DNA from: an uncultured Eubacteriales bacterium
Lineage (GTDB): Bacteria; Bacillota; Clostridia; Oscillospirales; CAG-382
Direction of reading: 5' to 3'
DNA: 38,984 nucleotides
Assembly (NCBI GenBank): GCA_900548115.1
Contig: URJL01000017.1
Coordinates: 1-38,984 of the forward strand
Below the pieces are notes generated by a model that did no database searches, was not told where the DNA came from, and saw only the letters and a program-made list of their open reading frames with translations. Shown piece by piece: positions 1 to 6,947 of this stretch. Position numbers and translations under genes: made by a program. The number at the start of each line of letters is the position of its first letter. Position 1 is the stretch's first letter.

Positions 1-69
1 ACCGTAGGTGTGAAAATGAATTCTGACCATCAGAATTCATTTTCACGGCAACTGCGGCGCCGCAAGGCG
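1..69 (-). repeat. dispersed structured repeat, copy E1 (cut by window edge)
   Basis: A perfect palindrome with 17-bp arms lies at 10-26 and 30-46, with centre CCA at 27-29. Read on the minus strand it is preceded by GCGCCGCAGTTGCC and followed by CACCTACGGT, the same flanks seen near 4400 and 34440. It begins a few bases downstream of the csoR stop codon. The copy is incomplete because the window starts here. There is no coding potential. No U-tract follows the hairpin, so a terminator role is only possible. Confidence 0.8.
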
Positions 70-72
70 CGG

Positions 73-414
73 TTAGCGCATGAGCTTTTTTAGAGTTTCG
101 GTCAGCTCGTCGATCACTTCGTCCTTTCCCTCGCGCAGATCGCGTGCGACGCAATGATGAATGTGATCGGACAAAAGCTCTTTATTGAATGATCCGATCG
201 CCGCGCTCACGGCGGCGGACTGGATCAGAATATCGTTGCAGTACGCGTCGTTCTCGATCATCGTCTGAATCCCGCGCAGCTGCCCCTCCATGCGCTTTAG
301 GCGGTTCAAAAGCTGTTTCTTTCGCGCTTCGTCGCGCACGGTGGTCTTGGCGCACGAGCAGTGCGGACACTTTTTTTCGATTTTTTCGGTTTTCTCATCT
401 TTATTGTTCGGCAT
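73..414 (-). CDS. csoR: CsoR-type metal-sensing transcriptional repressor
   Basis: This 113-aa DUF156/CsoR-RcnR family protein is an all-helical DNA-binding repressor. C59, H84 and C88 reproduce the Cys-x24-His-x3-Cys spacing of the Cu(I) ligands of CsoR (C36, H61, C65 in the M. tuberculosis protein), which favours copper over the nickel/cobalt RcnR type. The N-terminal tail has an extra CPHCSC cluster (residues 16-21). The start at 414 is chosen because the longer reading frame runs back through the operators and promoter, and family similarity begins after residue 28. Two CsoR-like palindromes lie in its promoter, so autoregulation is expected. No copper ATPase or chaperone is in the window, so the regulated export genes must be elsewhere. 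A persulfide-sensing CstR role is less likely because the His ligand is present. Confidence 0.9.
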   Translation of the reverse strand: MPNNKDEKTEKIEKKCPHCSCAKTTVRDEARKKQLLNRLKRMEGQLRGIQTMIENDAYCNDILIQSAAVSAAIGSFNKELLSDHIHHCVARDLREGKDEVIDELTETLKKLMR

Positions 415-435
415 ATCGGATCTCTCTTTCGGTTT

Positions 436-452
436 ATACCCCCTCGGGGTAT
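436..452. promoter_or_regulatory. CsoR operator, promoter-distal copy
   Basis: The 17-bp palindrome ATACCCCCTCGGGGTAT is of the AT-flanked, GC-tract type bound by CsoR proteins. It lies about 5 bp downstream of the csoR -10 box, over the likely transcription start. Its centre is 26 bp from that of the second copy. Confidence 0.8.
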
Positions 453-456
453 TTTT

Positions 457-485
457 ATTATATACCCAGAGGGGGTATTTGTCAA
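457..485 (-). promoter_or_regulatory. csoR promoter
   Basis: On the minus strand a perfect TTGACA (485-480) is followed by a 17-bp spacer and a perfect TATAAT (462-457). The promoter is full sigma-A consensus. The spacer is almost entirely occupied by the second operator, so bound repressor would exclude RNA polymerase. Confidence 0.85.
462..478. promoter_or_regulatory. CsoR operator in the promoter spacer
   Basis: The 17-bp near-palindrome ATACCCAGAGGGGGTAT sits between the -35 and -10 boxes of csoR. It matches the outer bases of the first operator exactly and differs in the central positions. Confidence 0.8.
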
Positions 486-546
486 GAGGCTTTTTTTGAT
501 ATTTCCGGTTTTCGTCCGGCAAAAAGCGACAAATTGCGGAAAGCGG

Positions 547-575
547 TTGTTTTTTTGCCTTTCCTGTGGTAGAAT
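547..575 (+). promoter_or_regulatory. putative promoter of the Cys-rich protein / aldolase operon
   Basis: TTGTTT (547-552), a 17-bp spacer and TAGAAT (570-575) give a plausible sigma-A promoter starting near 582. That start point excludes the upstream ATG at 589, because its ribosome binding site would not be transcribed, and supports the ATG at 616. The CsoR operators lie about 70 bp upstream, so regulation of this unit by CsoR is not evident. Confidence 0.5.
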
Positions 576-615
576 AGAAGGAGAAATTATGAGGAAAACC
601 GAGTCGGAGGATACT

Positions 616-852
616 ATGAAAAAGCAAACCGAATATGAGCACGTTTGTGCTCTTTGCGAGCACGCCTGTTTTATGGAATATGACGAGACGTTTCTCTGTC
701 GGTACAAAAACCGCTGTGCCGTAGTGGAGGACACCGACACCTGTCGGCATTTCAAGTTTGATCTTTTAAAGCTTCGACCCGCTCCCAAGCTTCCGTACAA
801 GGCGGAGGAAGATATTGAAATTTTATCGGTTCCCGGCTCTTCGGGAAAATAA
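616..852 (+). CDS. small cysteine-rich protein, function unknown
   Basis: The predicted protein has 78 aa (87 aa if it starts at 589). I do not recognise the family. It has six cysteines, in CALCEHAC, FLCRYKNRC and TDTCRHF, a pattern that suggests a small metal-binding (zinc-ribbon-like) fold. No signal peptide or membrane segment is visible. The start at 616 is preceded by CGGAGG at 605-610 and agrees with the promoter. It ends 28 bp before the KDPG aldolase gene, so the two are probably cotranscribed. Confidence 0.6.
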   Translation: MKKQTEYEHVCALCEHACFMEYDETFLCRYKNRCAVVEDTDTCRHFKFDLLKLRPAPKLPYKAEEDIEILSVPGSSGK

Positions 853-880
853 ACCGTGCGAAAGGATAGGACTGAAAAAA

Positions 881-1843
881 ATGAAAGGCATTTATGAGAA
901 AATATTCGAAACCGGTATCATCCCGGTCGTGGTGATCGACGATCCCGACGACGCGCTTCCGATCGCAAAAGCGCTTTACGACGGCGGACTTCCCGCCGCG
1001 GAGATCACTTTCCGTACTCCCGCCGCCGCGGAATCCATCCGCCGCATCGCACACGAATTCGGCGACAAAATCCTGGTGGGCGCGGGAACGGTGCTGAATG
1101 AGGAACAGGCGGAAAGCGCGATCGGCGCGGGCGCAAAATTCGTCGTCAGCCCCGGTTTTTCCGAACCGGTCGTAAAATATTGTCTTTCGCGCGGCGTGAC
1201 GGTCATTCCCGGCTGTTCGCGACCGACCGATGTCGAAGCCGCCATTCGCTGCGGACTTTCGGTCGTCAAATTCTTCCCCGCCGAGGCGGCGGGCGGACTT
1301 GCCATGATCAAGGCCATGAGCGCGCCGTACGGCAATATGCGCTTTATGCCGACGGGCGGTATCGACGAGAAAAATCTGAACGAATATCTTGCTTTCGATA
1401 AGATCATCGCCTGCGGCGGAAGCTTTATGGTAAAGAAAGATTGGATCAAAAACAAGGAATTTTCGAAGATCACCGACGCCTGCCGCAAAGCGGTAAAGCA
1501 GATGCACGGTTTTCACGTCGAGCACGTCGGAATCAATGCCGACGCACGCGAAAACGCCGCCCCCATTCTTTCGGCGTTCTCTCCCTTCGGTTTTGCCGTA
1601 CACGAGGGCGAAGCAAGCATTTTTCTCGATCACGATGTGGAGATCATGACAAAGCCGTGGTACGGAAAATGCGGACATATCTGCGTCGAGACGAACAATA
1701 TCAAGCGCGCCGAAGCCTATCTGAAATCAAAGGGCGTAAAATTTGTCGAGGAATCCAAAAACATCGACCAAAACGGAAATTACGCGGCGGTTTATCTCGA
1801 CGGCGACATAAACGGCTTTGCCGTTCATCTTTTGCAGAAATGA
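881..1843 (+). CDS. KDPG/KHG aldolase fused to a VOC (glyoxalase-like) domain
   Basis: The 320-aa product joins two domains. Residues 1-205 are a 2-keto-3-deoxy-6-phosphogluconate / 4-hydroxy-2-oxoglutarate aldolase, which splits KDPG into pyruvate and glyceraldehyde 3-phosphate. The catalytic Glu is E41 in AEITFRTP and the Schiff-base Lys is K130 in VVKFFPAE. Residues 210-320 look like a vicinal-oxygen-chelate domain (FHVEHVGINA near the start, GFAVHLLQK at the end). Free Eda proteins are about 210 aa, so the C-terminal part is a true extension. What the VOC domain does is unknown; modifying or binding the oxo-acid product is a guess. It follows the Cys-rich gene by 28 bp, and its stop overlaps the next start codon (ATGA at 1840-1843). 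Confidence 0.88.
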   Translation: MKGIYEKIFETGIIPVVVIDDPDDALPIAKALYDGGLPAAEITFRTPAAAESIRRIAHEFGDKILVGAGTVLNEEQAESAIGAGAKFVVSPGFSEPVVKYCLSRGVTVIPGCSRPTDVEAAIRCGLSVVKFFPAEAAGGLAMIKAMSAPYGNMRFMPTGGIDEKNLNEYLAFDKIIACGGSFMVKKDWIKNKEFSKITDACRKAVKQMHGFHVEHVGINADARENAAPILSAFSPFGFAVHEGEASIFLDHDVEIMTKPWYGKCGHICVETNNIKRAEAYLKSKGVKFVEESKNIDQNGNYAAVYLDGDINGFAVHLLQK

Positions 1844-2373
1844 GCGCGGAGCTTGAACGCCGCAAAGCGCTTCTTGCGGGGGCGTATGCGTATCTCTCCG
1901 AGGTAACGCCGCTGCGCTACGACTGCGGCGCTTTGTGCGGCGCGGCGTGCTGTAAAGAAAACGAAAGTCACGGCGGCGAGGGTGAATGCGGAATGCTTCT
2001 TCTGCCGGGCGAAAAAGAATTGCTTGCGGGCGAGGGCTATGCGCTTTTGCCGCAAGAATCGGGGGTTCTTGCGGTCTGCGGCGGCGCTTGCCGTCGGGAT
2101 ATGCGTCCCTTTGCCTGTCGTATTTTCCCCTATTATCCGAAAATTACCCGCGCCGCGGGACGTTTTGCGATCGATCTGCGTCCCGACCCGCGCGCCGAAC
2201 GAATCTGCCCGATTTTGTGGGAAAAGCGCCGCCGAAAGGTGCGCGTCGATTTTCTCCGCGCCGCGCGAAAAGCGGTGCGTCTGCTCCTGACCGATGAAAA
2301 GCTCCGCGAAGAATTGCTTTCGCAAAGCGATATGCTTTCGGACATCGAGCGCCTCCGCGCGCGCCTGCGGTGA
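1840..2373 (+). CDS. YkgJ-like Cys-cluster protein
   Basis: This 177-aa protein has an N-terminal Cx3Cx3CC cluster (C29, C33, C37, C38), then C50, a CGGAC pair and a PFACRIFPYYP motif. The arrangement resembles the YkgJ/UPF0153 group of putative zinc- or iron-chelating proteins, whose biochemical role is not settled. The C-terminal half is Arg/Leu-rich and helical. Translation is probably coupled to the upstream aldolase through a 4-bp ATGA overlap. No metabolic link to KDPG breakdown is evident from sequence. Confidence 0.7.
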   Translation: MSAELERRKALLAGAYAYLSEVTPLRYDCGALCGAACCKENESHGGEGECGMLLLPGEKELLAGEGYALLPQESGVLAVCGGACRRDMRPFACRIFPYYPKITRAAGRFAIDLRPDPRAERICPILWEKRRRKVRVDFLRAARKAVRLLLTDEKLREELLSQSDMLSDIERLRARLR

Positions 2374-2400
2374 GTGTTGCCGCCGCTGTGCGGGGCATTT

Positions 2401-2470
2401 CGCATTACCTCTGTTAATTTTGATGCGCAGTGAAGCCTTCACTTGAGGGGAAGGCTTCACTGCGCTCGAC
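2401..2470 (+). repeat. truncated copy of the dispersed repeat (E2)
   Basis: The tract resembles the inner part of the other copies: CTGTTAATTTTGATGCGCA followed by a hairpin with the common AGCCTTC..CTTGAGGGG core. Here the arms (2426-2440 and 2450-2464) are 15 bp and perfectly complementary around the loop 2441-2449. The large end palindrome is missing. It lies 27 bp after the YkgJ-like gene. The rest of the gap up to the tRNA terminator (2471-2567) shows nothing recognisable. Confidence 0.65.
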
Positions 2471-2567
2471 GCTGTATATGTGATCAAAAACGCTCGCGGA
2501 CACAGCGCATCGCACAGAAATGCAGCCTTCTCCGAGTGTTCCTCACACAGTGACGTGACTCATTACG

Positions 2568-2602
2568 AAAAAAAAGCACCCGGCTTTACGCTGGGTGCTT
2601 TT
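2568..2602 (-). terminator. terminator of tRNA-Gln
   Basis: On the minus strand the stem GCACCC/GGGTGC, extended by further pairs around a TAAAG loop, is followed by eight U residues (2575-2568). It starts just after the 3' end of the tRNA gene. Confidence 0.85.
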
Positions 2603-2607
2603 CCTCA

Positions 2608-2681
2608 TGGCTGCCGAAGAAGGATTCGAACCCTCACAAACAGAGTCAGAGTCTGTCGTGCTACCTTTACACAATTCGGCA
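2608..2681 (-). tRNA. tRNA-Gln (anticodon CUG)
   Basis: The 74-nt cloverleaf has acceptor arms TGCCGAA (2681-2675) and TTCGGCA (2618-2612), an encoded GCCA 3' end, a GGTTCGAATCC T-arm, and an ACAGA/TCTGT anticodon stem around loop CTCTGAC. The anticodon CTG (2649-2647) reads CAG glutamine codons. The terminator follows directly, so it is a single tRNA transcript. The gene upstream in the minus direction is unrelated. Confidence 0.93.
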
Positions 2682-2829
2682 ATGTCGTTTGTTAACGGGT
2701 AATATTATAGCACAGGACGGTGCGATTGTCAAGAGGAATTTTTATATTTTTTGATTTTTTCACCGAGCGGAGAAAACAATTTTTTCTCCGCCCGGTATTA
2801 TTGACAAATCAAATGCGTCGATTTCGTTT

Positions 2830-3984
2830 TCAGTTGTTGAACGAGCGTTTCAGTTTTTCGAAAAACGAAAGCTTTTTGGCGCTGTTTTTCCCTTCGAGCG
2901 AACCGTCAAAGGCGCGCAGCAGCTCGACCTGCTTTTGCGAAAGGTTCTTCGGAACTTCAACGACGACGGTAAAGATAAGATTGCCGCGTCCCTTGCCGTT
3001 CAGGAACTGAATGCCCTTGTTTTTCACGGTGAAGGACGTGCCGGTCTGCGTTCCCGCCGGGATCTCATACTCATAGTCGCCCTCCAGCGTCGGAACGTGG
3101 ATCTTGGCGCCCAATGCCGCCTCGGCATAGGAGATCGGGACCTCGCAGTAAAGGTCGAAGCCCTCGCGATGGAAGATCTCGTGCTTGCGCACCGTCACGG
3201 TGATGAACAGATCGCCTGCCGGTCCTCCGTTTCGTCCCGCGTTGCCGTAGCCCGTGCGTTTGATGGTCTGCCCATCGGCGATACCGGCGGGAATATTGAC
3301 CTCGGCGTTGCAGCTCTTGCGGACAAGTCCGTTTCCGCCGCAGGTCTTACACGGATTTTTGATGATCGTACCCTTGCCGCCGCAGGCGCTGCACGGACGG
3401 GAGGACTGCATCATGCCGAAAGGCGTGCGGCTTTGAACCCGCACTTGTCCCGTACCCTTACAGGTCGGGCAGGTCTCGGGCGACGAGCCTTTTTCCGCGC
3501 CGCTTCCGCCGCAGTCGGGACAGGTCTCGATGCGGGTGTAGGAAATGGATTTTTTACAGCCGAACGCCGCCTCTTCAAAGGTCAGTGTCAGGCGCATCTC
3601 AACATCCGAGCCGCGTTGGGGCGCGTTGCGGCGGGTCGATGTACCCGCGCCCGCACCGCCGAAAAAGCTTGAGAAAATATCGCCGATATCGCCGAAATCC
3701 GCGCCGCCGAAGCCGCCGCCGAAGCCGAAGCCGCCGGCATCCGCACCCATATTCGGGTCGACGCCCGCGTGACCGTAAGCATCATAGCGCGCTTTTTTGT
3801 CTTTATCCGACAAAACCTCATAGGCTTCGTTTACTTCTTTGAAGTTTTGCTCGGCGGTCTTATCGCCGGGATTCAGGTCGGGATGATATTTTTTGGCAAG
3901 CTTTCGATATGCTTTCTTGATGTCCTCGTCGCTTGCGCCTTTTTGCAGCCCGAGGACTTCGTAATAATCTCTTTTTTCTGCCAT
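2830..3984 (-). CDS. dnaJ: chaperone DnaJ (Hsp40)
   Basis: The 384-aa co-chaperone delivers unfolded clients to DnaK and stimulates its ATPase. The J-domain is residues 5-70 with HPD at 34-36. A Gly/Phe-rich linker follows, then four CxxCxGxG zinc motifs (CPDCGGSG, CPTCKGTG, CSACGGKG, CKTCGGNG) and the two C-terminal beta-domains. Length and order are those of a full class I DnaJ. AAAGGT precedes the ATG. It is the last gene of the hrcA-grpE-dnaK-dnaJ set but is separated from dnaK by about 450 bp containing a structured repeat, so its dose relative to dnaK may be reduced by partial termination. No separate promoter is evident. Confidence 0.97.
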   Translation of the reverse strand: MAEKRDYYEVLGLQKGASDEDIKKAYRKLAKKYHPDLNPGDKTAEQNFKEVNEAYEVLSDKDKKARYDAYGHAGVDPNMGADAGGFGFGGGFGGADFGDIGDIFSSFFGGAGAGTSTRRNAPQRGSDVEMRLTLTFEEAAFGCKKSISYTRIETCPDCGGSGAEKGSSPETCPTCKGTGQVRVQSRTPFGMMQSSRPCSACGGKGTIIKNPCKTCGGNGLVRKSCNAEVNIPAGIADGQTIKRTGYGNAGRNGGPAGDLFITVTVRKHEIFHREGFDLYCEVPISYAEAALGAKIHVPTLEGDYEYEIPAGTQTGTSFTVKNKGIQFLNGKGRGNLIFTVVVEVPKNLSQKQVELLRAFDGSLEGKNSAKKLSFFEKLKRSFNN

Positions 3985-4085
3985 GTACTTACCTTTTTGA
4001 CCTTTGTTTGTTGATTTGGTGGGCGAAAGCGCCCCTATCGGAGCGCAAGTCGGGACTCCGCTCGGGGCTCCGCTCCGACCCCCCG

Positions 4086-4109
4086 CAAGCCTTTTTGAAA
4101 AAAGGCTTG
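4086..4109. repeat. perfect 11-bp-arm hairpin upstream of dnaJ
   Basis: CAAGCCTTTTT is repeated in inverted form after a two-base loop. Transcribed from the heat-shock operon it would form a strong hairpin, but no U-run follows it on the minus strand. The surrounding 4020-4150 also has GGGCGAAAGCGCCC and several GC-rich short inverted repeats and no gene. Confidence 0.6.
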
Positions 4110-4149
4110 CCCGAAAAACTTTGTTCTTTGGCGCGCGGGGAAAGCTTTT

Positions 4150-4438
4150 CCTGTGACGCTATGTCTGCAAAATTTGCTTTTGCGCATCCGCCCGCACCTT
4201 CGGTTCGGGCGGCACGGGAATATTTTGCCGTAGGCAAAATTTCCCCCACATCACGCAGTGATGTGGCACTTTCGTCACGGCTTCGCCGTGACACCTTCCC
4301 CTCAAGGGGAAGGCTTGGGTGCGCATCAAAATTGTTGCCGTCATAACACGGGTAGTGTGACTTGTGATTCCGACCATCGGAATCACAAGTCACGGCGATA
4401 CTCACCGTAGGTGCGGCAACTGCGGCGCCGCCGGGCGC
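4150..4438 (-). repeat. dispersed structured repeat, copy E3, between dnaK and dnaJ
   Basis: Read on the minus strand, the copy starts right at the dnaK stop codon with GGCGGCGCCGCAGTTGCCG and CACCTACGGTGAGT. It then has a perfect 17-bp-arm palindrome (4357-4393, centre CCA), a TGTTATG..TTTTGATGCGC tract, and a CCTTCCCC..GGGGAAGG hairpin (4294-4313). After that come a GTCACGGC-GAA-GCCGTGAC hairpin, a CCACATCAC hairpin and an ATTTTGCC-GTA-GGCAAAAT hairpin (4222-4240). The same order of parts occurs at 35653-35930. No ORF is supported. Confidence 0.85.
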
Positions 4439-6256
4439 TTACTTATCGTTGAAGTCGGCGTTGATGGTGCCGTCGTCGTTCTGGGTCGCGCCGCCCTGTG
4501 CGTTCTCGCCGCCGTTCTGCTGCTGAGCGTGCTGATACAGTTTCTCGCTGATGGCATAGAGAGCTTTGTTCAGCTCTTCGATGCCCGCCTTAATCTCTTC
4601 GGTCGTGCCCGAAGCAACTTTTTGCTTCAGCGCTTCTTTCGCCGCGTTGATGGGCGCTTTTTCCTCCTCGGTCACTTTGTCGCCGAGGTCGGCAAGCGAT
4701 TTGTCGCACTGGAAAATCAGGGCTTCCGCCTGGTTCTTGGTGTCGACCGCTTCCTTCTGCTTCTTATCCTCTTCGGCAAACTTTTCGGCGTCCTTGACTG
4801 CCTTTTCGACATCTTCCTTGGACATATTGGTCGAAGAAGTAATGGTGATGTGCTGTTCCTTGCCGGTGCCCTTATCCTGTGCCGTAACGTTTACGATACC
4901 GTTGGCATCGATATCGAAGGTGACTTCGATCTGCGGAACTCCGCGGGGAGCGGCGGGAATGCCGTCGAGCACGAAGCGTCCGAGCGTCGTGTTGCCCGCT
5001 GCCATTTCACGTTCGCCCTGCAATACGTGAATTTCAACCGAGGTCTGACCGTCGGCTGCGGTCGAATAGATCTGGCTCTTCTTGACCGGGATGGTCGTGT
5101 TGCGTTCGATGATCTTGTTGAATACGCCGCCCAGCGTTTCGATACCGAGCGAAAGAGGCGTAACGTCGAGAAGAACGACGCCCTTGACATCCTGGTTGAT
5201 AACACCGCCCTGAACCGCTGCACCGACGGCAACGCATTCATCGGGGTTGATGCCCTTGAAGGGTTCTTTGCCGATAAAGTTCTTAACGGCTTCCTGAACG
5301 GCGGGAATACGCGAAGAACCGCCGACGAGAAGAACTTTCGAAATATCCGAGGGCTTGAGACCGGCGTCGGAAAGCGCCTGCTTGGTCGGACCCATCGTCT
5401 TTTGTACAAGATCGGCGGTCAGTTCGTCGAACTTTGCACGGGTAAGGGTCATATCGAAATGCTTCGGACCGGTCGCATCCGCCGTGATAAACGGAAGATT
5501 GATGTTGGTGCTGGTCATGCCCGAAAGCTCGATCTTTGCCTTTTCTGCGGCTTCCTTCAGTCTCTGGAGCGACATTTTGTCGTTGCGCAGATCGATACCG
5601 TTTTCGGCCTTGAAGGTGTCCGCCATGTAATTCATGATCTTTTCGTCGAAGTCGTCGCCGCCGAGACGGTTGTTGCCCGCCGTCGCCAAAACTTCGATAA
5701 CGCCGTCGCCGATTTCGAGGATCGAGACATCGAACGTACCGCCGCCGAGGTCGAAGACCATGATCTTCTGTTCCTCTTCCTTATCCATACCGTAAGCAAG
5801 AGCGGCAGCCGTCGGCTCGTTGATGATACGTTTTACGTCAAGACCTGCGATCTTGCCCGCGTCCTTGGTCGCCTGACGCTGTGCGTCGGTGAAGTAAGCG
5901 GGGACGGTGATGACCGCTTCGGTCACGGGCGTGCCGAGGTAAGCTTCCGCGTCGCCCTTGAGCTTTTGCAGGATCATCGCGGAAATTTCCTGCGGCGTAT
6001 ACTGTTTGCCGTCGATATCGATCTTGCGGTCGGTACCCATATCACGCTTGATGGAAATAATGGTGCGGTCGGGGTTGGTGATCGCCTGACGTTTTGCGAC
6101 CTGACCGACCATACGCTCGCCCGTCTTGGAGAAAGCGACGACCGAAGGAGTTGTGCGCGCACCCTCCGCATTCGGAATGACAACCGGTTCGCCGCCTTCA
6201 TAAACGGCAACGCAAGAGTTCGTAGTACCAAGGTCTATACCAATGATTTTTCCCAT
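4439..6256 (-). CDS. dnaK: chaperone DnaK (Hsp70)
   Basis: The 605-aa ATP-dependent chaperone has the nucleotide-binding domain at 1-360 (IGIDLGTTNSC phosphate loop at the start, VFDLGGGTFDVS, VLLVGGSSRIP). The substrate-binding beta domain and helical lid follow, with a Q/G/N-rich tail ending NADFNDK. It lacks the loop insertion of proteobacterial DnaK, as usual in Gram-positive lineages. The start at 6256 is chosen over an ATG nine codons upstream because GGAGG (6269-6265) is correctly spaced and MGKIIGIDLGTT is the family N-terminus. It lies in the CIRCE operon, 79 bp after grpE. Confidence 0.98.
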   Translation of the reverse strand: MGKIIGIDLGTTNSCVAVYEGGEPVVIPNAEGARTTPSVVAFSKTGERMVGQVAKRQAITNPDRTIISIKRDMGTDRKIDIDGKQYTPQEISAMILQKLKGDAEAYLGTPVTEAVITVPAYFTDAQRQATKDAGKIAGLDVKRIINEPTAAALAYGMDKEEEQKIMVFDLGGGTFDVSILEIGDGVIEVLATAGNNRLGGDDFDEKIMNYMADTFKAENGIDLRNDKMSLQRLKEAAEKAKIELSGMTSTNINLPFITADATGPKHFDMTLTRAKFDELTADLVQKTMGPTKQALSDAGLKPSDISKVLLVGGSSRIPAVQEAVKNFIGKEPFKGINPDECVAVGAAVQGGVINQDVKGVVLLDVTPLSLGIETLGGVFNKIIERNTTIPVKKSQIYSTAADGQTSVEIHVLQGEREMAAGNTTLGRFVLDGIPAAPRGVPQIEVTFDIDANGIVNVTAQDKGTGKEQHITITSSTNMSKEDVEKAVKDAEKFAEEDKKQKEAVDTKNQAEALIFQCDKSLADLGDKVTEEEKAPINAAKEALKQKVASGTTEEIKAGIEELNKALYAISEKLYQHAQQQNGGENAQGGATQNDDGTINADFNDK

Positions 6257-6335
6257 AATAAATACCTCCGTTATCTGTATCAAAAATTTTTTCTTATTTT
6301 ATATATCAACGCGGTCGCCCGCGCGGACAGCGTGT

Positions 6336-6947
6336 TTAATTTGCCACTTTTACCATGGCGTAGCGGATCACTTTTCCGCCGAGCGTGTAGCCCTTTTGGA
6401 ATACCGCCGTAATTTCGTTTTCGCCTTTTTCGGGATCTTCTTCTTTCATCACGGCGTGATGATACGTCGGATCAAAGGTCTTTCCCTCGGCTTCGATTTC
6501 CGAAACGCCGAGCTTTTCCAGCGTCTCGCGGAAGGAACGCAGCACCATTTCCACGCCCTCGCGGACGGCCTTGGCGCTTTCGCCCTCGGTATCGACGCCG
6601 ACGGCGCGTTCGAGATTGTCGAGAACGGGAAGAAACTTTTCCACGACCTCCGCCACCGTGTCGGAATAGATCGCCGACTTCTCGGAAGCGGTGCGCTTTC
6701 GGAAGTTGTCGTACTCGGCAAGGGTGCGAAGATAACGATCCTCTTTCTCGGCAAGCTCTTTTTTCAGCTTGTCGGTCTCGGCGACCGCCTCGGCAAGTGC
6801 CTTGCGCTCCGCCGAAGGAACTTCGGCATCGGTCTCTTCGGCGGTTTCCTCTGCCGTTTCTTTCGTCTCTTCGTTTATCTCTTCGTTTATCTCTTCGGTA
6901 TTCGGATTCATCTTTTCGTTTCCTTTCGCTTTATCCTTGATTGTCAT
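6336..6947 (-). CDS. grpE: nucleotide exchange factor GrpE
   Basis: This 203-aa protein releases ADP from DnaK. It has a charged Glu/Thr-rich N-terminal tail (to about residue 50), a long coiled coil, and the C-terminal beta-domain ending with GYTLGGKVIRYAMVKVAN. The start at 6947 follows GGAGGG at 6958-6953 and overlaps the end of hrcA by 17 bp, suggesting translational coupling. An alternative ATG at 6911 would give 191 aa without overlap. It is the second gene of the heat-shock operon. Confidence 0.95.
   Translation of the reverse strand: MTIKDKAKGNEKMNPNTEEINEEINEETKETAEETAEETDAEVPSAERKALAEAVAETDKLKKELAEKEDRYLRTLAEYDNFRKRTASEKSAIYSDTVAEVVEKFLPVLDNLERAVGVDTEGESAKAVREGVEMVLRSFRETLEKLGVSEIEAEGKTFDPTYHHAVMKEEDPEKGENEITAVFQKGYTLGGKVIRYAMVKVAN

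Noticed and set aside
589..615. upstream ATG for the Cys-rich protein
   Set aside because: Its ribosome binding site would lie at or before the predicted transcription start. The choice is not certain.
2480..2695. 71-aa open frame
   Set aside because: It runs through the tRNA-Gln gene and its terminator.
4364..6412. 682-aa open frame opposite dnaK
   Set aside because: It is an antisense shadow of a conserved gene with strong codon bias; dnaK has a complete family match and ribosome binding site.
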